Origin: an uncultured bacterium
GTDB lineage: Bacteria > Margulisbacteria > WOR-1 > XYC2-FULL-46-14 > WPAF01
Assembly (NCBI GenBank): GCA_903930225.1
Contig: CAIYXV010000115.1
Coordinates: 1-42,080, forward strand
Direction of reading: 5' to 3'
DNA: 42,080 nt
Of this stretch, positions 31,734 to 40,363 are shown one piece after another. The position numbers were made by a program, and so were the translations under genes. The notes beneath the pieces were generated by a model. It saw only the letters and a program-made list of their open reading frames with translations. It did no database searches and was not told where the DNA came from. Position 1 is the stretch's first letter; each line of letters starts with the position of its first letter.

Positions 31734-33155
31734 ATGTCTGAAGAAGCGTTTGAAGCCACAAAAATAGATTTCACAAAAGGTAAATCCGAAGCCTCCGAAG
31801 TCGACGCCCTGATCGCGGGCGCCCTGGCGGAGCTTGGATCAAAACCCAAAGAAGAAAAAGCGGAAAAGGAATTAAAAGCCACGCCCATTCCCATATCGGC
31901 GGTCAGGCCGAAGCTCGAACCGAAACCTCTGGAAGAAAAGCCAAAGGAAAAGCCGGTCGAAGAAAAAAGGGAACCTTCGCTCGAAGACGAGCTTAAACGG
32001 TTCCAGACCGACCACCTGATCGTTGGGACCGTGGTCAAAGTCGACCATTCCGGCGCGCTGGTCGATATCGGATATAAATCTGACGGTTTCATTTCGCCCA
32101 ACGAATTCGGCCCCGAACTCAAGGTAGGGGACAAAGTGGAAGCGGTGATCGAGAAACTCGAAAGCAAGGAAGGGTACGTCATCCTCTCAAAAGAAAAAGC
32201 CGATTACGAGATCAAATGGAATATCGCGCAGGAAGCGCTTAAATCGAAAAAAGTCCTTCAGGCCAAGGTCATCAACGCCGTCAACGGCGGATTGGTGGCG
32301 GAGTGCGAAGGGATCCGCGGGTTCCTCCCCGCCTCGCAGGTGAATAAAAGCCCCGAACAACAGTTAAAGGATTTTGTGGGACAAACCCTCCCGGTAAAGA
32401 TCATCGAGGCCAACCGCCGGCAGGGAAAGATCATACTTTCGCACAAGCTCGGTTCGATCGAGAGCGACCGCATGAAGGCAAGCAAGGCTTTCGATGATTT
32501 CGAGGTCGGACAGGTCCGGCACGGCAGGGTCACCAGTTTAAAGAGCTTCGGCGCGTTCGTCAATATCGATGGGGTCGAAGGTTTAATCCACCTGACCGAA
32601 CTCTCGTGGAAAAGAGTAAAACATCCCTCCGATATTTTAAAAGTCGGACAGGAGATCGAAGTCTTTGTTCTTGGCGTCGATAAGGCCGACCGCAAGCTTT
32701 CGCTCGGATTAAAAGAACTTCAGCCCGATCCCTGGGCGCAGGTGATGTCAAAGTACCGCGTCGGGCAGGTAGTCAATGTCAAAATATTGAGACTGGTGAA
32801 GTTCGGCGCATTTGCCGAGATCGATGAAGGGCTCGAAGGCCTGATCCATATCTCCGAACTCTCCTTGAACAAGGTGAACAGCCCGGAAGAAGCGGTAAAA
32901 CCGGGCGACATGGTTGATGCGAAGATCTTGAGGATCATCCCGGAAGAGCAAAGGATCGGCCTCTCCATCCGCGAAGTGCAGTTTAAAAAACAAAAGGCCG
33001 AAAAAGAAAGCGCCCCGAAGGTGGATGAAACAAAGATCACCATCGGCGATATCATCGCCGAAAAAGAAAGGCAGAAAGCCGAACGGGAAGCGGAATTGAA
33101 TGAGGAAGTCGAAACGATCGAAGAGGAAACACAGCAGGATCAAGGACTTACATGA
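31734..33155 (+). CDS. rpsA: 30S ribosomal protein S1, four S1 repeats
   Basis: S1 repeats: IVGTVVKVDHSGALVDIGYKSDGFI, LQAKVINAVNGGLVAECEGIRGFLPASQV, RHGRVTSLKSFGAFVNIDGVEGLIHLTELS, VVNVKILRLVKFGAFAEIDEGLEGLIHISELS. Confidence 0.93.
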   Translation: MSEEAFEATKIDFTKGKSEASEVDALIAGALAELGSKPKEEKAEKELKATPIPISAVRPKLEPKPLEEKPKEKPVEEKREPSLEDELKRFQTDHLIVGTVVKVDHSGALVDIGYKSDGFISPNEFGPELKVGDKVEAVIEKLESKEGYVILSKEKADYEIKWNIAQEALKSKKVLQAKVINAVNGGLVAECEGIRGFLPASQVNKSPEQQLKDFVGQTLPVKIIEANRRQGKIILSHKLGSIESDRMKASKAFDDFEVGQVRHGRVTSLKSFGAFVNIDGVEGLIHLTELSWKRVKHPSDILKVGQEIEVFVLGVDKADRKLSLGLKELQPDPWAQVMSKYRVGQVVNVKILRLVKFGAFAEIDEGLEGLIHISELSLNKVNSPEEAVKPGDMVDAKILRIIPEEQRIGLSIREVQFKKQKAEKESAPKVDETKITIGDIIAEKERQKAEREAELNEEVETIEEETQQDQGLT

Positions 33156-33934
33156 GCTTTATCGGTAAGCTGGATGCAGCCGCCGATAAAAACCAAAGCC
33201 GGCTCTGCATCGGACTGGACATCGATCTCAAAAGATTCCCCAAAAAGATCCTCGATTCATCGGACCCCATCTTCAGCTTCAACAAAGAGATCATCGATCA
33301 GACAATCGATTTGGTTTGCGCCTATAAGCCGAACATCGCGTTCTACGAAGCATACGGTATCTATGGACTGCAGGCGCTGATCCGAACGACCGAATACATC
33401 AATCAAACCGGCATCCCGGTGATCCTCGATGCCAAAAGAGGAGATGTCGGACACACCGCCGCCGCTTACGCCAAAGCGATCTTCGAGATCTACAAGGCCG
33501 ATGCCACCACCGTCAACCCCTACATGGGGCACGATTCGGTCGAACCTTTCATCAACTACCATACCAAAGGCATTTTCGTCCTCTGCCTGACTTCCAACAT
33601 CGGGTTTAAGGACTTCCAGGCCGCGGACGGCAGGGAGCCGCTGTACCTGTCGGTCGCGAAACACGTTAAGGAATGGAACCATTTCGGCAACTGCGGCGTG
33701 GTGGTCGGCGCCACATCATCAACGGAGCTAAAAGCGATCCGGGCGATCGTAGGCGACATGCCGATCCTGATCCCAGGCGTAGGAGCGCAGGGCGGCGACC
33801 TTAAAGGTTCCGTCCAGCATGGAGGCAAACGCGGGATCATCAACGCCAGCCGCAGCATCATCTTTGCCCCCGATCCCCGGGCCGAAGCCAAAAAGCTCCG
33901 CGACGAGATCAACCGCTTCTCCAAGATAAATTAA
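33152..33934 (+). CDS. pyrF: Orotidine 5'-phosphate decarboxylase
   Basis: RLCIGLDIDLKRFP...FNKEIIDQTIDLVCAYKPNIAFYEAYG, VILDAKRGDVGHTAAAYAKAIF; ATGA overlap with rpsA. Confidence 0.95.
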   Translation: MSFIGKLDAAADKNQSRLCIGLDIDLKRFPKKILDSSDPIFSFNKEIIDQTIDLVCAYKPNIAFYEAYGIYGLQALIRTTEYINQTGIPVILDAKRGDVGHTAAAYAKAIFEIYKADATTVNPYMGHDSVEPFINYHTKGIFVLCLTSNIGFKDFQAADGREPLYLSVAKHVKEWNHFGNCGVVVGATSSTELKAIRAIVGDMPILIPGVGAQGGDLKGSVQHGGKRGIINASRSIIFAPDPRAEAKKLRDEINRFSKIN

Positions 33935-34899
33935 TGATCAGGATTGGATCGTTCAAGCCCGATACCAACATTTTTCTGGCCCCTCTGTCCGGGATATCCG
34001 ACCTGTCTTTCCGCAAGATCTGCCGGCAGTTCGGCGCCGGTTTATGTTATTTCGAGATGATCGACTGCAATGCCCTGATCCACGGCCAAAATTCCCCAAA
34101 AGTCGGAGAGATCCTCACTACCGAAGATTCCGATTCCCCGATCGCCGCTCAATTATTGGGATCCACCCCGGAACAGATGTTGAAAGCCGCGATCATTCTG
34201 CTCATGAAAATGCCTAAAATAAAATACCTGGAGATCAACGCCGCCTGTCCGGCAAAGAAAGTGGCAAAAAAGAAGGCGGGAGCGCACCTGCTTAAAGAAC
34301 CGAGGATACTTGGCGAAATAATAAAGCTGTTATCCTCTGAACTCCCCCTCCCCATTACGGTAAAGCTTCGGGCAGGTTTTGATCATTACTTTGAGAAAGA
34401 TTTTATAGAAACGGTAAAACTCTGCGAACGATCCGGCGCCTCTGCCCTGTTCATTCACGGCCGCACCCGGAAACAGGGATATTCAGGCGAGGTTAATTAC
34501 GAGGCAATTAAAAAAGCCAAGGCCGCGGTCGATCTTCCGGTCTTCGGTTCAGGGAATATTTTGGATCAGGGATCGATGGCAAAAATGTTCGAGCTTACCG
34601 GCTGCGATGGCATCACCGTCGCCCGCGGGGCAATGGGAAATCCCTGGATATTTGACGGTTTAAATCCGGACAATGTTGATCTTGCTAAAAGGATCAAGGT
34701 GGCAAAAAAGCATCTGGGTTATATGAAAAAATACCGGATCGACGGGCATACCCATAATATCGGCATCATGCGTAAGATCTCGATCCTGTACCTAAGTTCA
34801 GTCCCGAACGCGACGGTAGTCAGATCGCACCTGTCTGAAGCGAAGGACTATGAGGAGCTGCTGGAGGTGATCGACCTATCGCCGGGGATAGCGGGCTAG
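33934..34899 (+). CDS. tRNA-dihydrouridine synthase
   Basis: LAPLSGISDLSFRKICRQFGAGLCYFEMI, AAQLLGSTPEQMLKAA, EINAACPAKKVAKKKAGAHLLKEPRILGEI, VTVKLRAG-like PITVKLRAGF, HGRTRKQGYSG, GAMGNPWIF. Confidence 0.95.
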   Translation: MIRIGSFKPDTNIFLAPLSGISDLSFRKICRQFGAGLCYFEMIDCNALIHGQNSPKVGEILTTEDSDSPIAAQLLGSTPEQMLKAAIILLMKMPKIKYLEINAACPAKKVAKKKAGAHLLKEPRILGEIIKLLSSELPLPITVKLRAGFDHYFEKDFIETVKLCERSGASALFIHGRTRKQGYSGEVNYEAIKKAKAAVDLPVFGSGNILDQGSMAKMFELTGCDGITVARGAMGNPWIFDGLNPDNVDLAKRIKVAKKHLGYMKKYRIDGHTHNIGIMRKISILYLSSVPNATVVRSHLSEAKDYEELLEVIDLSPGIAG

Positions 34900-35259
34900 A
34901 ACCGTAGTATTTATCCCGCCCCGCGGGGTAAAAGCCCCCGAAACCTCCATCCACACCGGCTGGCAGCTTGCAACCATATCATCAAGCATTTTATTGACCG
35001 CGTTCTCGTTAAAAATACCCAGGTTACGGTAAGCGAGCATGTACATCTTAAGAGATTTAAGCTCCAAACAACTCTTGTTCGGCATATAGCGGACGGTAAT
35101 TTTCCCAAAATCTGGCAGACCCGACTTCGGGCAGATGGAGGTGAATTCCGGGATCTCGATCGTCACTTCATATTTTTTAAAATAATTCTTGAACGTATCG
35201 ATCCTCGGCAATTTCTCTTCTACCCCTGATCTGGCATGTTTATCTGTATATTCTTTCAT
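34876..35259 (-). CDS. queF: NADPH-dependent 7-cyano-7-deazaguanine reductase QueF
   Basis: FTSICPKSGLPDFGKITVRYMPNKSCLELKSLKMYMLAYRNLGIFNENAVNKML; catalytic Cys in SICPKSG. Confidence 0.95.
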   Translation of the reverse strand: MKEYTDKHARSGVEEKLPRIDTFKNYFKKYEVTIEIPEFTSICPKSGLPDFGKITVRYMPNKSCLELKSLKMYMLAYRNLGIFNENAVNKMLDDMVASCQPVWMEVSGAFTPRGGINTTVLARYPRR

Positions 35260-35273
35260 CTTCTTCTCCTTCT

Positions 35274-35332
35274 CCTCACCCTCTATAGTTCCCCTTCTCC
35301 ATCTTTGATGGAGAAGGGGTCAGGGGATGAGG
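35274..35332. repeat. Palindromic/REP-like element between HD gene and queF
   Basis: Perfect core CCCCTTCTCCATC-TTT-GATGGAGAAGGGG (35291-35319) inside imperfect outer arms cctcaccctc... / ...ggggatgagg. Confidence 0.8.
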
Positions 35333-35869
35333 TTAATACGTCGAATCCGCCTCATCCAGCAGTTTCATGTAAACATCGTCCGAGGTGTGCGGATAATCGT
35401 GACTGCGGACCTCGGCGACAATATCTTTTTCTTCCGCGATGCGGGACAATATCTCCGCCCCGATCGCGCCGTGATGCTTGTGCACATAAAAGATCTTAAA
35501 CATTCGGGGCGAACGCGCCCCCTTGCCCCAGCCTGCCAATAAATTATAGATCGGCGATAGCAATTTATGCAAAATGACCAGTACCGATTTATCAAAGATC
35601 GAAAGCCGCGCCGCGGATTTGCCGATGTCGTGCAGGAGGCCCAGCCGCGCCAGCTTTCTTTTATCAATTTCCCTTATGCCCGAAGCGGCTGACAACATCT
35701 TTTGCGCCACCACCACCCCGTGTTTCTGCTCAAAATCAGGGAGAGAAAAAAATAGCGCCGCTTCTTTAATGTTTAAATGCTGGTAAGCGAACACGCGGTC
35801 CGCTTCCCCCATTTTTGAGCTGATCGCGAACCAGAATTGTTTGATCCGGTAAGTGAATCTATCTAGCAT
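35333..35869 (-). CDS. HD-domain (metal-dependent phosphohydrolase) protein
   Basis: EQKHGVVVAQKML...LARLGLLHDIGKSAARL...VHKHHGAIGAEIL; HDIGK motif. Confidence 0.85.
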   Translation of the reverse strand: MLDRFTYRIKQFWFAISSKMGEADRVFAYQHLNIKEAALFFSLPDFEQKHGVVVAQKMLSAASGIREIDKRKLARLGLLHDIGKSAARLSIFDKSVLVILHKLLSPIYNLLAGWGKGARSPRMFKIFYVHKHHGAIGAEILSRIAEEKDIVAEVRSHDYPHTSDDVYMKLLDEADSTY

Positions 35870-35927
35870 AGATTCACCACAGCGAATGAATTCGCTGTTA
35901 AATTTAAACGAGAATTCATTCTCGTTT
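35853..35927. repeat. Cluster of three perfect inverted repeats
   Basis: 35853-35877 GTGAATCTAT-ctagc-ATAGATTCAC; 35879-35898 ACAGCGAAT-ga-ATTCGCTGT; 35906-35927 AAACGAGAAT-tc-ATTCTCGTTT. Confidence 0.95.
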
Positions 35928-36695
35928 ACCCGCCTGGTCGATCGCTTTCCTCAATGCGGCAACCAGTTTAACCGCTTGGTCGAACTGTTTTTTGGCGATC
36001 AGGTCCACGATCGCGGAACCAACGATCACGCCGTCTGCGTATTTGATGGTTTCTTTTGCCTGGGCGGGGTTTGAAATGCCAAAACCGACCGCGATCGGTT
36101 TATTGGAGAATTTTCTGATCTTTTTTACCATCTCTTCAACCTGGCCGGATAGTTTCAAGCGTTTTCCCGTGATGCCGGTCGTTGAGACCAGATAGATAAA
36201 TCCGGTCGAAGCCGATGCGATCCGTTTGATCCTTTCATCATCGGATGTCGGCGCCACCAGGAATATCTCATTTACTACATTCCCCGTATCCCGTTTCCCT
36301 TTTCCCACCTCTTCAGGCGGCATATCCGGCACAATGATCCCGTCCACGCCCGCTTTTTCGCAATCTGTAAATAATTTAGCGCGGCCGTATTTTTCGATCA
36401 GGTTCTCGGCAAGCATGAATACGATCGGAACTTCGGTCTTCTTTCGCGCTTTCTTTACCAGAGCAAATACGTCCTTAAGCGAAACATTCTTCTTTAACGC
36501 CCGCTGGTGCGCCGCCTGAATGACGGGACCGTCGGCCAGCGGATCGGAAAAAGGGATGCCAAGTTCAACAATGTCAGCGCCAGCCGCTTCAAAGTCGTAG
36601 ATCAGCTTTTCCGTTGCGGCAAGCGAAGGGTCTCCCGCAACGATGAACGGGATCAGCGCCTTTCGGTTCGAGAACGCTTCGAATATACGTTTCAT
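35916..36695 (-). CDS. trpA: Tryptophan synthase alpha chain
   Basis: MKRIFEAFSNRKALIPFIVAGDPS, GADIVELGIPFSDPLADGPVIQAAHQRAL, PDMPPEE, KPIAVGFGISNPAQAKE; start trimmed to 36695. Confidence 0.96.
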   Translation of the reverse strand: MKRIFEAFSNRKALIPFIVAGDPSLAATEKLIYDFEAAGADIVELGIPFSDPLADGPVIQAAHQRALKKNVSLKDVFALVKKARKKTEVPIVFMLAENLIEKYGRAKLFTDCEKAGVDGIIVPDMPPEEVGKGKRDTGNVVNEIFLVAPTSDDERIKRIASASTGFIYLVSTTGITGKRLKLSGQVEEMVKKIRKFSNKPIAVGFGISNPAQAKETIKYADGVIVGSAIVDLIAKKQFDQAVKLVAALRKAIDQAGKRE

Positions 36696-36813
36696 ATTCA
36701 ATATAAAGTATATCATGAAATATTTGCTGGTTATTGAAATTTTTCGCACCCGGGAACGACAATTATTCAGATGGAAAATAGCAGCTTTAACAATCATTTA
36801 CCTGGAGGAAAAT

Positions 36814-38646
36814 ATGATTTCATTTAATACGGTCGGTCAGAGAGGGATATCAAGGTTTGTTGCAGGAGCAGCTATTACTTTAGGGCTTTCATCTCAAGTC
36901 CCATCGCATCAAACGATAAATACCACTTCCGTTCATATCATTCCCGAGCTTTCGCTCAGTGTGCCGGAAGCAATAACCAAGGTAAGTACCTTATTACTCG
37001 ACCTTGCCGTTAAATTACCGGTCCAAAATCTGCGTTATATGAATGTCCTGCTTTCAGATCTTTCCGATAAAAAGATCGACAAGCCGGAAGGGATCGATGC
37101 GGCGCTTTATAATGAACTTTTTTCTATAAAAATGCAGATAATCGATCTGGTTTACGGAATAAGGAAAAATCCGGATCTGCTTGATGCCACCCCCGAACAA
37201 AAAAAGGACCTGGCCGTCATTCGCACCGCTACTTCAGTGATCGACCTTGTCAATCATTTCAAACGATCGAAGGCAGAGATCATAACGATAACTCCAACCA
37301 TGGGTTTAACCCCGTATCAAATATCTTATGACCCTCAAAGATCAGCCATTCATTTCCTTACCGATCTTACTTCAGCTAAAAGACTGGAATCCAAAGCCGC
37401 GTCCACCGCAAAGGCTGAGGCGGAAACCGCAGATGACAGCCTATCGATTAAACTTTTCAAGTCACAGTATCCTGGACGAAAACCGATCCCCGGCCAAAGG
37501 CCTTTTCACTTCTATGTTGATGCTTACAATATAGATAAGACCACCCCGCTCCCGGGCTTAGAGTCGCTTAAAGCCGACCTACAAGATTTGAGCTATAAAT
37601 ATCCGGGCAAAGTGATCAATGACAAACGGATCTGGATCGGCGATTATTCGTTTAAAGCGACTAAATCCAATTCCTGGGAACTCTCCCCTTCCGGCTCCGA
37701 CCGATATGTTGACCTGGAACAGCATGTTGAGATCTTTCAATTGATCAAAGCCAATGAAAGCGCTTATAACGAAGCCGCCAGCCTTTTGGTCTCTTCTCAT
37801 CCGGATATTTCCGCTGACACTTTTAAGATATACCTTATGCTCAACACATTCGCTGAACTTTTTTGGGCGCAGAACGAGGATCCCTGGCAGGATGCGGGCG
37901 CGGCATCCTGGTACAACCTGCCGCAGGCAGGATCATTTATGAGAACATATCAGGACTATCTCGATAAAGGATTTGTTTTAGGAGTAAGATTAAGATTCAA
38001 GGAAAATGACGGCACCCTGACTGACCGGATCCATCCCTGCCCCCCCAAGTTGTGGAGAATGGGCTCGCTGATGGTCCCGGTCGAGCAGCAGGGACTGGGC
38101 CCGAACGCGATACTCATCGGTCATTTCCTTGAAATGGCAGAGGCAGATCAAACCCTCTTTAATAAATATTTCCCTGATACGGAAATATCAGTCGAAAATG
38201 CGGTCAGAATAGCGATGGATATGCAATTATCAATTAAGGCGATCGCCTTTTCATATGATTCCATCATTTCCAAATTAAAAGCGACGCTATTCAGCGATCC
38301 TGATATCAAATTGCCGGATGATGTTTATCCTTCGATCAAGGACGCAAAAGAATCGCGCGCCTATTTCCTTTTGTCAGTTGCCCGGTACTGGAAAGCGTTC
38401 CCGGAATTCATTCATGAAAAAGGCCAGCTTTTTAATTTCCCTTACAATCACAATTCATGGAATATGGAATTCCTGGATAATTACTTAAAAATATTTGCCG
38501 CCATTCTTGATGTAAAAGATCCTTTGCCCAATTCGGAGATCAATTATTTCCCCAACAACGGCGGAGGGGTTTGGGATGCTTTTAGCGACGGCAATGATCC
38601 AAAAATAAAAGAAGGATGGAAGGTAATCGTCCTGCCGAAGCAATAG
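36814..38646 (+). CDS. Uncharacterised protein, ~610 aa, possible N-terminal signal/anchor
   Basis: ATG 36814 preceded by strong SD ctGGAGGaaaat; MISFNTVGQRGISRFVAGAAITLGLSSQVPSHQ...; no family recognised. Track ORF from 36643 overlaps trpA and is probably overextended. Confidence 0.85.
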   Translation: MISFNTVGQRGISRFVAGAAITLGLSSQVPSHQTINTTSVHIIPELSLSVPEAITKVSTLLLDLAVKLPVQNLRYMNVLLSDLSDKKIDKPEGIDAALYNELFSIKMQIIDLVYGIRKNPDLLDATPEQKKDLAVIRTATSVIDLVNHFKRSKAEIITITPTMGLTPYQISYDPQRSAIHFLTDLTSAKRLESKAASTAKAEAETADDSLSIKLFKSQYPGRKPIPGQRPFHFYVDAYNIDKTTPLPGLESLKADLQDLSYKYPGKVINDKRIWIGDYSFKATKSNSWELSPSGSDRYVDLEQHVEIFQLIKANESAYNEAASLLVSSHPDISADTFKIYLMLNTFAELFWAQNEDPWQDAGAASWYNLPQAGSFMRTYQDYLDKGFVLGVRLRFKENDGTLTDRIHPCPPKLWRMGSLMVPVEQQGLGPNAILIGHFLEMAEADQTLFNKYFPDTEISVENAVRIAMDMQLSIKAIAFSYDSIISKLKATLFSDPDIKLPDDVYPSIKDAKESRAYFLLSVARYWKAFPEFIHEKGQLFNFPYNHNSWNMEFLDNYLKIFAAILDVKDPLPNSEINYFPNNGGGVWDAFSDGNDPKIKEGWKVIVLPKQ

Positions 38647-38651
38647 CAGGC

Positions 38652-39815
38652 CTATTTCAACAGTTTCCTCACCTCGTCCACATCTTTGTCCCCACGGCCG
38701 GAGAGGCAGACGATGATCGTTTGTTCTTTTGAAAGTTTCGGCGCCAGCTTTTTCAAATGCGCGATCGCGTGCGAGGACTCGAGCGCGGGGATGATCCCTT
38801 CTTTTTCCGAAAGGACCTTGAATCCAGAAAGCGCGTCCTTATCATTGGCGGTAACGTACTGGACCCGTCCCATATCCTTTAAATAACTGTGTTCCGGCCC
38901 TACTCCGGAATAATCCAGGCCGGCAGAAATGGAATGGGTATTTAAGATCTGTCCGGTCTTGGTCTGCAGAACATAGGTCCGCGCGCCGTGCAGGATCCCG
39001 ATCGTTCCCTTGCACAGCGAAGCCGCCCCTTCCGCTTCCACCCCAACGATCTTCACCGTCGGTTCGTCAAGGAATGGATTAAAAAGTCCGATCGAGTTGC
39101 TGCCGCCGCCGGTGCAGGCGACAAGATAGTCAGGTTCTTTGCCTTCCGATTCCAGATGCTGCGCTTTCGCTTCTTTTCCGATCACCGATTGAAAATCCCT
39201 TACCATCATCGGGAACGGATGCGCACCGACGCAGGATCCCAGGCAGTAAAAAGTATCGTCCGGGTGCGCCATCCAGTCGCGCATCGCTTCGTTGATCGCG
39301 TCCTTGAGCGTTCTGCTCCCGGATGTGACCGGTACCACTTTCGCCCCAAGCAGCTGCATGCGGTAAACATTCAGCGCCTGGCGTTTGACATCGACTTCGC
39401 CCATGTAAACTATGCATTCAAGACCGAACCGCGCGCAGCCGGTCGCGGCCGCCACTCCGTGCTGTCCGGCGCCGGTCTCCGCGATGACCCTTTTCTTCCC
39501 CATCCTTTTCGCCAGCAGCAGCTGTCCGATCACGTTGTTAAGCTTGTGCGAGCCGGTGTGGCAGAGGTCTTCTCTTTTAAGATAGATCTTGGCACCGTTA
39601 AAATGCGCGGTGAGATTTTCCGCGAAATAAAGCGGCGTCGGCCGGCCGATGAAATGTTCGAGGTAATAATCCAGCTCGTCTCTGAACCCGGCGTCATCCT
39701 TATATTTTAAATAAGCTTCGGTCACGGCTTCATGAACGGGGACCAATGTTTCCGGCACGTGCCTTCCGCCGAACTCTCCGAAATGCCCATTCTTATCCGG
39801 TAGGTCGCTAAACAT
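38652..39815 (-). CDS. trpB: Tryptophan synthase beta chain
   Basis: [94 protein letters not shown]. Confidence 0.98.
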   Translation of the reverse strand: MFSDLPDKNGHFGEFGGRHVPETLVPVHEAVTEAYLKYKDDAGFRDELDYYLEHFIGRPTPLYFAENLTAHFNGAKIYLKREDLCHTGSHKLNNVIGQLLLAKRMGKKRVIAETGAGQHGVAAATGCARFGLECIVYMGEVDVKRQALNVYRMQLLGAKVVPVTSGSRTLKDAINEAMRDWMAHPDDTFYCLGSCVGAHPFPMMVRDFQSVIGKEAKAQHLESEGKEPDYLVACTGGGSNSIGLFNPFLDEPTVKIVGVEAEGAASLCKGTIGILHGARTYVLQTKTGQILNTHSISAGLDYSGVGPEHSYLKDMGRVQYVTANDKDALSGFKVLSEKEGIIPALESSHAIAHLKKLAPKLSKEQTIIVCLSGRGDKDVDEVRKLLK

Positions 39816-39821
39816 AGTGAA

Positions 39822-39830
39822 ATTATAACA
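39822..39830 (-). promoter_or_regulatory. Extended -10 element for trpB, 6 nt before the ATG
   Basis: Minus strand TGTTATAAT-ttcact-ATG; consensus TATAAT at 39827-39822. Confidence 0.6.
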
Positions 39831-39878
39831 GAAATAACCGAAAATAAAAATTGCGGGCGCGGAAGCGCAAAATAACTC

Positions 39879-39906
39879 TTGACAAATTCGCAGAACGATT
39901 TAGAAT
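39879..39906 (+). promoter_or_regulatory. Candidate sigma70-type promoter for speD-speB
   Basis: TTGACA (39879-39884), 16-bp spacer, TAGAAT (39901-39906); SD agaggt before GTG 39929. Confidence 0.75.
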
Positions 39907-39928
39907 TTAGCAAAAGAGGTAAAATTTA

Positions 39929-40363
39929 GTGAGAGAAAAAGTTACCTACGGTTTCGGTCCGCACCTGATGCTTGATTGCTACGGCTGCAATAAAGAAAAA
40001 CTATCAGACATGGACCTAATCTTCGACACGCTGGATAAATTCCCGGAGAAGATCGGTATGACCAAGATCATGCCTCCCTATGTCTTTAAATACCACGGCG
40101 CGGTGCCGGAGGACTGGGGGGTTTCGGGAGTGGTGCTGATCGCCGAATCCCACATCACTATCCACACCTTCCCGGACAAGGACCACGCGTTCATCGATGT
40201 TTTCTCCTGCAAAGATTTTGACACCGATTTCGCCACCAATTACATGATAAATCTTTTTGAATCCAAGGAGCACGAGGTTTCGCTGTCTGCCCGCGGCTCC
40301 GAGTTCAAAAAGATAAAAAGATCGGTGAAACCCGGGGAGCTTCCCCGCGTTTACACGCATTAA
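39929..40363 (+). CDS. speD: SpeD-family pyruvoyl-dependent decarboxylase (AdoMetDC or neofunctionalised homologue)
   Basis: GPHLMLDCYGCNKEKLSD...WGVSGVVLIAESHITIHTFPDKDHAFIDVFSCKDFD; processing-site ESHITIHTFP; GTG start. Confidence 0.92.
   Translation: MREKVTYGFGPHLMLDCYGCNKEKLSDMDLIFDTLDKFPEKIGMTKIMPPYVFKYHGAVPEDWGVSGVVLIAESHITIHTFPDKDHAFIDVFSCKDFDTDFATNYMINLFESKEHEVSLSARGSEFKKIKRSVKPGELPRVYTH

Noticed and set aside
36643-36813. N-terminal 57-aa extension of the orphan ORF
   Set aside because: Antisense to the trpA start region; ATG 36814 has a strong GGAGG SD.
38988-39710. 240-aa plus-strand ORF opposite trpB
   Set aside because: Antisense of a confident trpB; no independent support.
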